64,000 nucleotides of DNA from DASSTJ01 sp035707965 (GCA_035707965.1 DASSTJ010000068.1:1-64000), one strand, 5' to 3'; shown: positions 16,925 to 28,071, counted from the first letter of the stretch. The notes: generated by a model from the sequence alone, not told the origin. Program-made: numbers and translations.

Positions 16925-19201
16925 TCAGGGCTGCAGCTCACCCTCCGTCAAGGTGAGGAAGACGCCTCCGTAGGCCCCGAGCCAGATCGAGAAGCTCTGG
17001 AGGTCGTCGACGTAGCCGATCTCTCCACCGGTGCTCGCGTCGACGACCGCCATGCGGGGTCGGAACGCCGACGAGTTCACGGTGCCCTGGATCGGCTCAC
17101 CGGCGAAGTTGAGGACGGTGACCTGCAGGGGCGCATCCGGCAACGAGGCGTCCCCGCCGTCGAGGCGGTGCACCATGACGAGCATCGCGGGGTGCGAGAC
17201 GTCGGGGACGTCGATCTGCGTCGCGACCGCGATCTCGTGCTCCCGGCGCGTCGCCAGCACGGCACGCAGACCGCTGGCGAAGGAGTCCTCCCGTCGCAGC
17301 TGGTCCGGGAGCGTGCCGTACAGCGACCGGCCACGGGGCATGCCGGACGAGGACGCCGTGGCGTCGGCCGCGACGCCCATGAGGTCGTGCGCCCCGCGGT
17401 GCAGCCATCGGGTGTCGCCGGTGTCGATCAGCTCGGCCACCTGGTCGGCGGGGACGGGCAGCATGCCCACGAGGTCCCAGCCGGACAGGGCGAAGGCACC
17501 CGGCTGCCAGGCGTTGAACATCGCGAGCAGCAGGTGGGCGCGCCGGATGGCCTCGACCTCCTCGTCGTCCAGGTCGTCCAGGATCCGTCGTCCGCGGACC
17601 GCCGCGACGACGGACGCCGTGGTGCAGGCGATGCCGTTCGTGGTGAAGACCCGGTTGTAGTCGGCGGCCTCGCCGGTCAGGTGCCGCGTCAGGTCGCCCC
17701 GGATCGTCTCGGCCAGCTCGGCGCCGGTGACCTCCGAACCCTGGTAGGAGTAGACGTCGTCGCGATGGCGGGTCGCCCAGTGGACGAGCTCGTAGGTGAG
17801 CTCGTCGTGGTTCTGCAGCGCGTGCACCAGGCTGACTGGTTCCACACCCGTCGCCAAGGCCGTCCGCAGGCACAGCCGCAAGAACTCGGTGCTCCCGGTC
17901 GCCAGGGCGTGGTGGTACGCGGGCCGGTTGATGAAGTCGTACGACAGGTCGGCACCGACCATGCCGGTGTCGTGGATGTCCTCGACGGTGAGGTTGAGCT
18001 CCTGGAACGTGAAGCCGCCGACCTTGCGGACCATGCCAGCGATGATGTGGTTCGCGGCTCGGGACAACGGGTGACCTTCCGACCACGCCGGGAGCCCCTC
18101 GGCGCTCTTCTCGACACCGAGGAAGCCGTTCGCGTCCAGACGCAACGCGTGGCTGCCGAGGTCGCCGAGCGAGTGCAGCGCGTCCCCGATCACGAGCCGC
18201 ATGCCCGCGAACGTGGGGTCGAGCCAGTTGATGGACGGCTGTCCCATCTTGAAGTAGTGCAGGTAGACCCATCGTCGGGACCGGCCGTCCACCCCGGTGA
18301 CCGGCGCGGTCGCGCTCCAGTTCGTCTCCTTGATCCCGGGCGCGTAGAAGATGACCCGCTGCAGGGCTCCGATGATGTACCCGTGCTCGGCGAGCTTCGC
18401 CTCGGCGACCGCATCGAGGTTCACGGCGTCCCGCCCCTCGGGGACGTCGGGCAGCAGGTGCCAGTCCTCCTCCGGGATCTCCACCATGTGGTAGATCCCG
18501 GGGTAGTCCTCGTAGGCCATCTCGGCGAGGCGGAAGTCAGCGCCCTTGCCGGTGTGGCCGGGGACGATGTCGTCGATCACGCAGCCGTCGTGCTGGTCGG
18601 CGACCTCGCAGAGCCGTCGGAACTCGTCCTCAGTTCCGAAGACCGGGTCGATGCGGGTGCTGATGCGGTCGAAGTGCCCGTCCACGCTGGGCGTCTGGTG
18701 CCAGCCGCGGATGCCGCCCGCCAGCTTGACCGGTCCGGTGTGCACCGCGTCGATGCCGATGGACTGGAAGCACTCCCACAGCCCGACGTCACCGAGGGCG
18801 GAGAGGAACGACTGGCCCGGTGACGTGATGAGCGAGATCGGGTAGGCGGTGAACCACACGGACGCCGTGCGCAGCGCCTGGCGCGGATCGGGCCTGGCGT
18901 ACGGGTTGCGCCACATGCTCGACTGGCCCGACAGCTGCCGGCTGATCACGTCGGCGTCGTCCAGCATCGACTGCGCCACCAGCCACTGGACGTACGCCGG
19001 GTTGGAGCCGTCGGGCGAGCGCGGGTCGGACAGCCGTCTCAGGCCACCCGCGCGAAGGTGTGCGCGCGGACGCGGCCGCGCGAGCTCACGTGGCCGGGCC
19101 GGGAAGCGCTGCTCGTCGTACGTGACCTCCGACGGCCCGTGCTCGAGGTCGTCCGACGCCTGCCGATCGAGCTCGTCGTCCGTCGTCGGGCCGTCTGGCA
19201 T
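16925..19201 (-). CDS. GH13 family glycosidase, maltose glucosyltransferase/trehalose synthase-like
   Basis: This 758-residue enzyme has a TIM-barrel with the GH13 triad: nucleophile Asp356 in LRLDANGF, acid/base Glu401 in FTFQELN and transition-state Asp466 in LQNHDE. The barrel also has early strand motifs (IDDIVPGHTGKG). The C-terminus is a beta-sandwich-like region. The overall look is closest to proteins annotated as maltose alpha-D-glucosyltransferase, but it departs from standard TreS, so the reaction is not certain. Residues 1-60 are Arg/Pro-rich and probably disordered. ATG 19201 has a strong AGGAGG. It is alone and convergent with pknB; there is no treY/treZ or glgE beside it. Confidence 0.75.
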   Translation of the reverse strand: MPDGPTTDDELDRQASDDLEHGPSEVTYDEQRFPARPRELARPRPRAHLRAGGLRRLSDPRSPDGSNPAYVQWLVAQSMLDDADVISRQLSGQSSMWRNPYARPDPRQALRTASVWFTAYPISLITSPGQSFLSALGDVGLWECFQSIGIDAVHTGPVKLAGGIRGWHQTPSVDGHFDRISTRIDPVFGTEDEFRRLCEVADQHDGCVIDDIVPGHTGKGADFRLAEMAYEDYPGIYHMVEIPEEDWHLLPDVPEGRDAVNLDAVAEAKLAEHGYIIGALQRVIFYAPGIKETNWSATAPVTGVDGRSRRWVYLHYFKMGQPSINWLDPTFAGMRLVIGDALHSLGDLGSHALRLDANGFLGVEKSAEGLPAWSEGHPLSRAANHIIAGMVRKVGGFTFQELNLTVEDIHDTGMVGADLSYDFINRPAYHHALATGSTEFLRLCLRTALATGVEPVSLVHALQNHDELTYELVHWATRHRDDVYSYQGSEVTGAELAETIRGDLTRHLTGEAADYNRVFTTNGIACTTASVVAAVRGRRILDDLDDEEVEAIRRAHLLLAMFNAWQPGAFALSGWDLVGMLPVPADQVAELIDTGDTRWLHRGAHDLMGVAADATASSSGMPRGRSLYGTLPDQLRREDSFASGLRAVLATRREHEIAVATQIDVPDVSHPAMLVMVHRLDGGDASLPDAPLQVTVLNFAGEPIQGTVNSSAFRPRMAVVDASTGGEIGYVDDLQSFSIWLGAYGGVFLTLTEGELQP

Positions 19202-19266
19202 GCGCGGTCCTCCTCTCGCGCCGGGGGATGGCAGCAGACTGGCACACCCCGCGACGGCACGCGCCC

Positions 19267-19899
19267 TCAGCCGGCGGCGTGGACCAGAGGGGTGAGACCG
19301 GCCGACCTCTCGACGGCGTCAGGGTCGCCGCACACCGCCAGCCAGTTGGCGAGCAGCCGGTGACCGCCCTGCGTGAGCACCGACTCCGGGTGGAACTGCA
19401 CGCCCTCGAGCGGCAGGTCGCGGTGCCGAACCGCCATCACCACACCGCTGGCCGTGCGACCGGTCACCTCGAGCTCGTCCGGCACGGTCGCGGGGTCGAT
19501 GGCGAGGGAGTGGTAGCGCGTGGCGGTGAACGGCTGGGGCAGTCCGGCCAGCACCCCGACGCCGTCGTGCTCGACCAGGCTCGTCTTGCCGTGCAGGAGC
19601 TCCGCGGCACGGCCGACGACTGCGCCGAAGGCGACGCCGAGCGCCTGGTGGCCCAGGCACACCCCCAGCAGGGGCTGGCTGCGGTCGCCGCAGGCGCGCA
19701 CCATGTCCAGGCACACGCCGGCCTCCTGCGGGGTGCCCGGGCCCGGGGAGAGCAGGACCCCGTCGTAGCCGACGGCGTCCTGCGGGGTGACGGCGTCGTT
19801 GCGAACGACCTCGCAGCTGGCGCCCAGCTCGGTGAGGTACCCGACGATGGTGAAGACGAAGCTGTCGTAGCTGTCGACGACGAGGACCCGGGCGCTCAC
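19267..19899 (-). CDS. pabA: Anthranilate/aminodeoxychorismate synthase glutamine amidotransferase subunit
   Basis: This 210-residue class I glutamine amidotransferase has nucleophile Cys81 in GVCLGHQ, His170 and Glu172 in FHPES, and the oxyanion motif SPGPGTP. It supplies ammonia to the chorismate-using partner for folate (PabB) or tryptophan (TrpE) synthesis. The partner gene is not in the window. Its place near the sortase and kinase cluster matches the actinobacterial gene usually named pabA or trpG, perhaps serving both pathways. The start is GTG 19899. Confidence 0.9.
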   Translation of the reverse strand: MSARVLVVDSYDSFVFTIVGYLTELGASCEVVRNDAVTPQDAVGYDGVLLSPGPGTPQEAGVCLDMVRACGDRSQPLLGVCLGHQALGVAFGAVVGRAAELLHGKTSLVEHDGVGVLAGLPQPFTATRYHSLAIDPATVPDELEVTGRTASGVVMAVRHRDLPLEGVQFHPESVLTQGGHRLLANWLAVCGDPDAVERSAGLTPLVHAAG

Positions 19900-19927
19900 G
19901 AGGTCATCGTGCCACTCAGGAGCGTGG

Positions 19928-20086
19928 TCAGTCGCCGACCGTGCCGTCGTTGAACGGCATCAGCGGAGCGAGCGCCGGGAAGCCCCACTGGAAGAGCACG
20001 ACGACGACGACGGCGAGCAGCGCGACGCAGATCAGGGCCCGGACGGGCCAGGGTCCGGGAAGGTGCCGCCACATCCACTCGTACAC
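19928..20086 (-). CDS. Small single-span membrane protein between sortase and pabA
   Basis: A 52-codon frame begins at GTG 20086 (VYEWMWRHLPGPWPVRAL) with AGGAG 6-7 bases upstream and ends in ...LMPFNDGTVGD. One hydrophobic stretch (about 16-34, ALICVALLAVVVVVLFQW) predicts a single transmembrane helix with a Trp/Arg/Pro-rich cytosolic N-terminus. Similar short proteins occur at this spot, between sortase E and the pabA gene, in other actinobacteria. No function is known. It lies in an apparent operon: DUF881, sortase, this gene, pabA. Confidence 0.8.
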   Translation of the reverse strand: MYEWMWRHLPGPWPVRALICVALLAVVVVVLFQWGFPALAPLMPFNDGTVGD

Positions 20087-20100
20087 GCGTCTCCTCTCGT

Positions 20101-20787
20101 CTACCGGAGGGCTTCCGGGATCGCTCCGCCCGTCTTGGGCAGGACCTCGTCGAGCTCGGAGAAGACGACGTACCGTTCCCGGGCGGAGAACTCCGGGTGG
20201 CAGGCGGTCATCGTCATCATCCGCTGGGTGGGCTCGTCACCAGGGTGCTCGGGCACCGGTGCCACGACGTCGACCCGATCCGGGGTGACGATCGTGTGGC
20301 TCTTCACGCGGTAGACGTACCAGGTGTCGCGCGTCTCGACCACGATGGCGTCGCCGGGCTTCAGCTCGGCGATCCGGTTGAACGGCTTGGCGTAGGTCAC
20401 CCGGTGCCCCGCGACCGCGAAGTTCCCGACCTCCCCGGGCTTCGCCGTGTCGGGGTAGTGCCCGACGCCCCGCTGCAGGACGTCGAGACCGACGCCCTGC
20501 AGGATCGGCCGTACGTAGTCGTGACCGAACCGGGGGATCCGGATGAGCGCGAACGCGTCGCCCATCGGGATCTCCTTGACCGTCGTGGACGGTGCCTTTC
20601 CCGAGGCGTGTGGCGGCACCTGCCACTGGTGCTCCAGCTGCTGCGTCAGCTGACGCTGCGTCTGACCGGCGGCGACGTCCGTCCACCACAGCTGCCAGGC
20701 GACGAAGAGCAGCAGCACCACGCCGAGCGTGATGCACAGCTCACCCAGCCCGTGGACAGCACCACGGACGATGCGACCGGTGCTCAC
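20101..20787 (-). CDS. srtE: Class E sortase
   Basis: This 228-residue membrane-anchored transpeptidase has one N-terminal helix (about 15-33). Its catalytic residues are His128 (VAGHR), Cys196 (TMTACHP) and an Arg at 203 or 205 (SARERY). Class E sortases attach LAxTG-bearing proteins to the cell wall of high-GC Gram-positives. The GTG at 20787 overlaps the DUF881 stop (GTGA), which fixes the start; the frame runs much further upstream but as shadow. No substrate with a sorting signal is seen in this window. Confidence 0.9.
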   Translation of the reverse strand: MSTGRIVRGAVHGLGELCITLGVVLLLFVAWQLWWTDVAAGQTQRQLTQQLEHQWQVPPHASGKAPSTTVKEIPMGDAFALIRIPRFGHDYVRPILQGVGLDVLQRGVGHYPDTAKPGEVGNFAVAGHRVTYAKPFNRIAELKPGDAIVVETRDTWYVYRVKSHTIVTPDRVDVVAPVPEHPGDEPTQRMMTMTACHPEFSARERYVVFSELDEVLPKTGGAIPEALR

Positions 20788-21545
20788 GAGGTGACCGGGG
20801 TGGCGTAGCGGAGGTCGAGGGCGCCGTCGTAGCCGGGCATCGCCAGGCTTCCCTGGCTGCTCACGTCGTAACCCAGGCCCAGCACGTCGACGTACTGTCG
20901 GTAGATCCGTAGCGCGCTCGAGCGGTTGAGGGCGGCGCGCATGCGGTCCTGTGGACCGATCGCCCGGATCACGTACGGCGGCGAGTAGACGCGGCCCTGC
21001 AGGATGAGCACGTTGCCCACGCAGCGGACCGCGCTGGTCGAGATGACGCGTTGGTCCATCAGCATCATCGCTTCGGCGCCGCCAGCCCAGAGCGCGTTCA
21101 CGACCGCCTGCACGTCCTGCTGGTGCACCACCATGTCGTCGGCAGTGAAGCCGCTCGGTACCGAGCCCTGGTGGGGGGCGTCGTCCAGCTTCACCGTCAG
21201 GGCCGGGCCGCGCACCGCCGTGGTGCCGGAGGCGGCCGCCAGGACCCCCACCCTGGCGTTCAGCTCCCGCAGGTGCTTGCTGGACGGGTTCGACTGGGTG
21301 GTGAGCGCGTCGACCTGCTGGCGCAGAGCGGCGACGCGCGCCTCCTGCTGGTCGGCTCGGTGCTGCTGCTCGCGGATCACGTCCGCGGTGCTGCTGCGGC
21401 CGGACGAGCGCAGGTCCGTGCCGCGGGCCGTCTGCGCGCTGGTGGTCGCGAGCAGGCCGACGACCGCGAAGACGACCGGCACGAGCAGGGCCCACGTGCC
21501 GCGGTGCCGGGTCGGGAGCAGGGTCGGGAGCAGCCGCTCGAGCAC
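20784..21545 (-). CDS. DUF881 family protein
   Basis: The predicted protein is 253 residues. A membrane-anchoring helix lies near the N-terminus (TWALLVPVVFAVVGLLA). A heptad-like coiled-coil (IREQQHRADQQEARVAALRQQVDAL) and the DUF881 domain with QGRVYSPPYVIRAIG follow. DUF881 proteins commonly sit beside sortase and crgA near the origin; their role is unproven but envelope or division is suspected. GTG 21545 was preferred for its GGGAGG 8 bases upstream. Further GTGs lie upstream in the same frame, so the start is not certain. Confidence 0.8.
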   Translation of the reverse strand: MLERLLPTLLPTRHRGTWALLVPVVFAVVGLLATTSAQTARGTDLRSSGRSSTADVIREQQHRADQQEARVAALRQQVDALTTQSNPSSKHLRELNARVGVLAAASGTTAVRGPALTVKLDDAPHQGSVPSGFTADDMVVHQQDVQAVVNALWAGGAEAMMLMDQRVISTSAVRCVGNVLILQGRVYSPPYVIRAIGPQDRMRAALNRSSALRIYRQYVDVLGLGYDVSSQGSLAMPGYDGALDLRYATPVTS

Positions 21546-21633
21546 CCTGCCACCTCCCGCCGCGACGTCGTGAACCGATCCCACCCTGCCGACCACTACG
21601 CTAGACGACGACCGCTGACCCCGAGGAGTGCCC

Positions 21634-21882
21634 GTGCCCGAGTCGAGGGGCCGCAAGAAGGCCACCTACACGCCGCCGCCGACCGCGTCCTCCGGGCGCA
21701 AGCAGAGCCCTCCGTGGTTCGCCCCCGTCATGGTCGCGCTCTTCGTCGTCGGGCTCGTCTACGTCGTCACCTACTACGTGAGCCAGGGCAAGTATCCCAT
21801 CCCGCCGCTGGACAAGTGGAACATCGTGGTCGGCTTCGCGATCATCATGGCCGGTTTCGGAATGTCCACCCGCTGGAAGTAA
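21634..21882 (+). CDS. crgA: Cell division protein CrgA
   Basis: This 82-residue protein has a basic, Pro-rich N-terminus and two hydrophobic spans (about 28-48 and 63-80). The second reaches the conserved end 'GF.IIMAGFGMSTRWK'. CrgA is a small divisome scaffold that binds FtsZ, PBPs and others in actinobacteria. Two GTG codons (21628, 21634) could start it. The second is spaced correctly (about 6 bases) from GAGGAG. It is transcribed away from the DUF881 gene. Confidence 0.92.
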   Translation: MPESRGRKKATYTPPPTASSGRKQSPPWFAPVMVALFVVGLVYVVTYYVSQGKYPIPPLDKWNIVVGFAIIMAGFGMSTRWK

Positions 21883-21940
21883 TCACAGGCGTGTAAGTCC
21901 TCCACAGCTGTGGAGAAGCCTGTGGAGGAGTGCCGCCGGC

Positions 21941-22843
21941 TCAGGAGACGCCGACGGAGGCGAGCCGCAGCCATGCGGCCAGCACGACCAGCACCGCGAC
22001 GACCAGGATGCCCGTCACCTGCACGACCGTCCTGCGGTGCGCAGGGGCGTGCACGAGAGCCGCGGTGACCGCCGAACCCGCGACCAGGCCGCCGAGGTGC
22101 GCCTGCCAGGCGATGCCTTGGATGACGAACCCGAGGATGGCATTGATGACGATGACGCCGACCAGGGGCCGGATGTCGAGCCGCAGCTTGCGCAGCACGA
22201 GCACCGTCGCACCGAAGAGGCCGAAGACGGCGCCGGACGCACCGACGACCGGGGCGTACCACGAGAAGGGGTTCGTCGGGTCGGCGAGCAGCAGGTAGCC
22301 GACCGACCCGCCCACCGCGCTGATCAGGTAGAGCGCGACGAACCGGGCCCGGCCCAGAAGGTGCTCGAGCGCCGGGCCGACCTGCCACAGCGCCACCATG
22401 TTGAAGACGATGTGCAGCAGGAAGCTGGGGGAGTGCAGGAACGCCGCGGTGACGAAACGCCACGGCTCGTCGGCAGCGAGCGCCGGCACGAACGCCAGGT
22501 CGCTCGTGATCGTCATGCTGGGCACCTGCTGAAGGCCGAACACGAGAACGCACAGACCGATGATCGTGTAGGTCACCAGGGGCCGACCGTCCGTCGGCCT
22601 GCCCCCGAACGGCGTGCGGACCGCGCGGCTCTGGCGGGCGTTCTCGCGGACGCAGTCGACGCACTGCACGCCGACGGCCGCCTGCCTCTGGCACTCCGGA
22701 CACGTCGGCCGGTTGCACCGCTGGCAGCGGACGTAGCTGATCCGCCCAGGGTGGCGCGGGCACACCGGCTCCGGGCCGCTGCCCGGAGCCGGGTGCTTGG
22801 TCAGGTCAGGACCGCCGGGATCCACGTGACCGTCACCGCTCAT
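21941..22843 (-). CDS. Rhomboid family intramembrane serine protease with N-terminal zinc-finger
   Basis: This 300-residue protein begins with a Cys/His-rich segment (CPRHPGRISYVRCQRCNRPTCPEC..., residues 28-64), a B-box-like zinc-binding motif. Six membrane helices follow. The catalytic dyad is Ser203 (GASGAVFG) and His249 (AHLGG), and the HSPSFLLHIVFNM helix is present. Rhomboids cleave single-span proteins inside the membrane. It lies next to the cyclophilin gene in the common actinobacterial order; the substrate is unknown. Confidence 0.92.
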   Translation of the reverse strand: MSGDGHVDPGGPDLTKHPAPGSGPEPVCPRHPGRISYVRCQRCNRPTCPECQRQAAVGVQCVDCVRENARQSRAVRTPFGGRPTDGRPLVTYTIIGLCVLVFGLQQVPSMTITSDLAFVPALAADEPWRFVTAAFLHSPSFLLHIVFNMVALWQVGPALEHLLGRARFVALYLISAVGGSVGYLLLADPTNPFSWYAPVVGASGAVFGLFGATVLVLRKLRLDIRPLVGVIVINAILGFVIQGIAWQAHLGGLVAGSAVTAALVHAPAHRRTVVQVTGILVVAVLVVLAAWLRLASVGVS

Positions 22844-22891
22844 GCCGTCGTCCGTGGGTCGTGGGTCCTGGGTGAGGCGAGCCGGCCGAGG

Positions 22892-23410
22892 TCAGGAGAT
22901 CTCGACGCTCTCGATGACGACCGGCTCGGTCGGGCGGTCCATCGCGCCGGTCTGGACGGCCGAGATCGCGTCGACGACCTCGCGGCTCCCCTGGTCGGCA
23001 ACCTCGCCGAAGATCGTGTGCTTGCCGTTGAGGTGCGGCGTGTTGACCGTGGTGATGAAGAACTGCGAACCGTTCGTGCCGTGGCCGCCGCGCTTGCCGG
23101 CGTTCGCCATGGCGAGCAGGTACGGCTTGGTGAACGACAGCTCGGGGTGGATCTCGTCGTCGAAGGCGTAGCCGGGGCCGCCGGTTCCGCTGCCGAGCGG
23201 GCACCCGCCCTGGATCATGAAGTTGGGGATGATGCGGTGGAACGTGAGCCCGTCGTAGAACGGCTCGCTGCGCTTCTGGCCGGTGCTCGGGTCCGTCCAC
23301 TCCTGCTCACCCGTCGCCAGACCCGTGAAGTTGCGCACGGTCTTCGGCGCGTGGTCGGGGAACAGCGTGATGCGGATGTCGCCCTTGTTCGTGTGCAGCG
23401 TGGCTTCCAT
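22892..23410 (-). CDS. ppiA: Peptidyl-prolyl cis-trans isomerase (cyclophilin)
   Basis: This 172-residue cytosolic cyclophilin has the core FHRIIPNFMIQGG with its catalytic Arg, plus NGSQFFITT and the HTIFGEV loop. It catalyses proline isomerisation during folding. The start ATG 23410 has GGAGG 7 bases upstream; the long upstream frame is shadow. It precedes the rhomboid gene on the same strand. Confidence 0.94.
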   Translation of the reverse strand: MEATLHTNKGDIRITLFPDHAPKTVRNFTGLATGEQEWTDPSTGQKRSEPFYDGLTFHRIIPNFMIQGGCPLGSGTGGPGYAFDDEIHPELSFTKPYLLAMANAGKRGGHGTNGSQFFITTVNTPHLNGKHTIFGEVADQGSREVVDAISAVQTGAMDRPTEPVVIESVEIS

Positions 23411-23578
23411 GGGCCCATCCTCCCACGATCCGCTGAGCGGACGGCGCACGGAGCAGGCCCTGTGGACGGCGGTCCGCTGCGCCCCGGTAGGCGACGACGT
23501 CCCGATGCGGGCAGTATGGGCGGAGATCATGCAGGACGTCGGACCAGACGAACGACGGCACACACCGCTGGAGGGCAC

Positions 23579-24364
23579 GTGTTCACGAGCAGGAGCCGGG
23601 CCGAGAAGGCCCGCGACCAGGTCGCCGAGACGGCGAGCACCGTCAGCGAGCAGCTGCGTGAGCGCGTCGCTCCCGCGGTGAGCGCCAAGGCCAAGGACGC
23701 CAAGGAGTGGGCCGCCCCCCGTGTGGAACGCGGGGTGGAGCGCGGGCTCGAGGCGGCAGCCCCCCGGGTCGAGCAGGCCGTCGAGAAGGTGTCGCCCAAG
23801 GTGGACGCCGCCCGGGACAAGCTCGTCGACGACCTGCTTCCGCGCCTGGTGGTCGCGCTCAACGCCGCAGCGGCCGCCGGCGGTCACGCCGCGTCCGAGG
23901 CCGGTGACGAGGCTCGCGAGCGCAGCAAGGGCGCGGCCGCCGTGCTCCGCGGGGACGCCGTCGCCAAGCCGAAGAGGCGTCGGGGACGCCGGTTCCTGCT
24001 GTTCGCTGCCGTCACGGCCGCGATCGGGGCGGCCGTCGCGGCGTTCAAGAGCCGGGCTCCGAAGGACGACCCGTGGGCCATCCCGAGCACGACCTACCCA
24101 GCCACGAACGCCAGCGGCCCGGCCAGCAGCGCGACCGCCTCGACCCCTGCGACCAGCTCGACGCTGTCGTCGGGAGCGGCCGCTGACGCGCTCGACGTCG
24201 ACCTGCGCGACACCGCCGCGACCAGCTCGACGGCCGAGGTCCCCGGCATGACCGCCGACAGCGAGGCCGGCAAGGACGCCGTCGAGGAGGCCAGCAAGAA
24301 GCAGGGCGACGCGCTCACCGACCCTGCGAGCTCGAACGCGGGCGGCGGCAAGAAGAAGTCGTAG
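23579..24364 (+). CDS. Membrane-anchored protein, DUF5324-like, helical N-terminus
   Basis: The 261-residue product is not firmly assigned. Residues 1-110 are amphipathic Ala/Glu/Arg-rich helices with a loose repeat (AAPRVERGVERGL, APRVEQAVEKV). This is similar in style to the DUF5324 proteins found beside cyclophilin in streptomycetes. A basic patch (KPKRRRGRR) precedes one transmembrane helix (about 141-159). The C-terminus is Ser/Thr/Ala-rich and ends GGGKKKS. GTG 23579 follows GGAGGG. A strong hairpin lies just downstream. Confidence 0.65.
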   Translation: MFTSRSRAEKARDQVAETASTVSEQLRERVAPAVSAKAKDAKEWAAPRVERGVERGLEAAAPRVEQAVEKVSPKVDAARDKLVDDLLPRLVVALNAAAAAGGHAASEAGDEARERSKGAAAVLRGDAVAKPKRRRGRRFLLFAAVTAAIGAAVAAFKSRAPKDDPWAIPSTTYPATNASGPASSATASTPATSSTLSSGAAADALDVDLRDTAATSSTAEVPGMTADSEAGKDAVEEASKKQGDALTDPASSNAGGGKKKS

Positions 24365-24385
24365 CGCCAGGCCGCCGCACGACAG

Positions 24386-24425
24386 CGGGGTGGTTCCCTT
24401 CGCTCTGGCGAAGGGAACCACCCCG
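24386..24425. terminator. Strong 18-bp hairpin, likely bidirectional terminator
   Basis: A perfect 18-bp stem (24386-24403 with 24408-24425) encloses a TCTG loop. It lies 21 bp after the stop of the plus-strand gene and 16 bp past the 3' end of minus-strand tRNA-Ala, so it could end both transcripts. There is no long T tract, as is usual in high-GC actinobacteria. Confidence 0.8.
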
Positions 24426-24441
24426 TTGGTGTGTCAGCGGG

Positions 24442-24514
24442 TGGAGGCGATCGGACTCGAACCGACAACCCCCTGCTTGCAAAGCAGGTGCGCTACCAAT
24501 TGCGCCACGCCCCC
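24442..24514 (-). tRNA. tRNA-Ala (TGC)
   Basis: A 73-nt cloverleaf has acceptor arms GGGGGCG/CGCCTCC (one G-U pair). The anticodon loop with TGC lies between CTGCT and AGCAG, and the T arm reads GGTTCGAGTCC. The CCA end is not encoded. It lies downstream of tRNA-Ile and DLW-39, as is common after gyrA in actinobacteria. Confidence 0.96.
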
Positions 24515-24540
24515 GAGCCTGGGAGATGCCGAGCGGTGGA

Positions 24541-24660
24541 CTAGCTGACGTCGTCCGTGGCCTCGGCCCACAGGTCCTGCTCGGCCTTGTCCGCCTCCAT
24601 CTTGCGCCAGACGGCGAACGCACCGGCTCCAGCGGCGACCAGCAACAGCAGCTTCTTCAC
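24541..24660 (-). CDS. DLW-39 family small protein
   Basis: A 39-codon frame starts at GTG 24660 (VKKLLLLVAAGAGAFAVWRK) and ends in DLWAEATDDVS. The AAGKVW-like hydrophobic segment, the charged middle and the C-terminal Asp-Leu-Trp are the marks of the DLW-39 family, named for its tripeptide and its length of 39 residues. A GGAGG-containing site lies just upstream. It probably spans or lines the membrane. The function is unknown. It sits between tRNA-Ile and tRNA-Ala. Confidence 0.9.
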   Translation of the reverse strand: MKKLLLLVAAGAGAFAVWRKMEADKAEQDLWAEATDDVS

Positions 24661-24759
24661 AGCAGCCTCCTGCAGTGTCGGGTGAGCACCTTCTGGTGAG
24701 TGCACCGAATCGGTACGCCGTGGTGTCGTCGACAGCATGTCGCACGGGGCGGGACGACG

Positions 24760-24834
24760 TGGGCCTAACTGGACTCGAACCAGTGACCTCTTCCTTATCA
24801 GGGAAGCGCTCTAACCGACTGAGCTATAGGCCCC
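24760..24834 (-). tRNA. tRNA-Ile (GAT)
   Basis: A 75-nt cloverleaf has acceptor arms GGGGCCT/AGGCCCA region. The D arm is TAGCTCAGTCGGTTAGAGC, the anticodon loop CTGATAA gives GAT, and the T arm is GGTTCGAGTCC. CCA is not encoded. It follows the gyrB-gyrA-DUF3566 unit on the same strand. Confidence 0.97.
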
Positions 24835-24835
24835 G

Positions 24836-24872
24836 GCGCACTCGACCGCCGTCGGACGACGGCACAGTGCGC
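24836..24872 (-). terminator. Hairpin between DUF3566 gene and tRNA-Ile
   Basis: Outer arms GCGCACT (24836-24842) and AGTGCGC (24866-24872) enclose a second inverted pair, GCCGTC and GACGGC. It lies 44 bp after the DUF3566 stop and ends one base before the 5' end of tRNA-Ile. It may end the gyrase transcript or shape processing of the tRNA leader. The call is by symmetry only. Confidence 0.45.
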
Positions 24873-24916
24873 GCCGGACGAGGGTACCCCAGCGGGGACC
24901 CCGCTCCCAAACCGCC

Positions 24917-25410
24917 TCAGTCGTCGGTGAGCGTCAGGTGGACGCCGCCGACGAGCGACGAGCAGACGTTGTACAGGAAGGCCCCCAGGGTGGCGAGCGC
25001 CGTCAGCAAGAACACGTCGATGACCGCGATCACGGTGGCGAGCGACAGGACCCGCCCGAAGCCGAGGTAGTCCATGAGGTTGAAGGTGCCGGCGTCGCTC
25101 CCCATGATCTCGCCGATGGTGCGGTCGACGTCAGCGAACACCCCCATGCCGTCGAGGATCATCCACAGCACGGCCGTCATCACGACCAGGGCGATGCCGA
25201 TGGCCACCGACAGCAGGAAGGACAGCTTCATCGCCGACCAGGGATCCACCCGGGCCACGGTGAGCCGCACCTTGCGAGGACCGCTGATCGGCCGTGCGGC
25301 CGTGCTCGTCTGGCCGCGGGCCGCCGACTCGCTCACCGGACGGCTGGGCGCGGTGGAGGGACCGGACGTGAACGTCCGGGCACCGGAGCCGTACGCCTGC
25401 TCTGGTGTGC

Positions 25411-25414
<4 letters not shown>
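24917..25414 (-). CDS. DUF3566 membrane protein
   Basis: This 165-residue protein has a disordered N-terminus (1-50). The conserved VRLTVARVDPWSAMKLSFLLSVA and a first transmembrane helix follow. A loop (DGMGVFADVDRTIGEIMG) leads to a second helix and a tail GGVHLTLTDD. This family is found directly after gyrA in actinobacteria; its function is unknown. The GTG overlaps the gyrA stop (GTGA). Confidence 0.92.

Positions 25415-28071
<2,657 letters not shown>

Noticed and set aside
21599..21633. Assigning the DUF881 start at 21665 inside crgA
   Set aside because: It would overlap the divergent crgA gene and its ribosome site by 32 bp; a downstream GTG with GGGAGG fits better.
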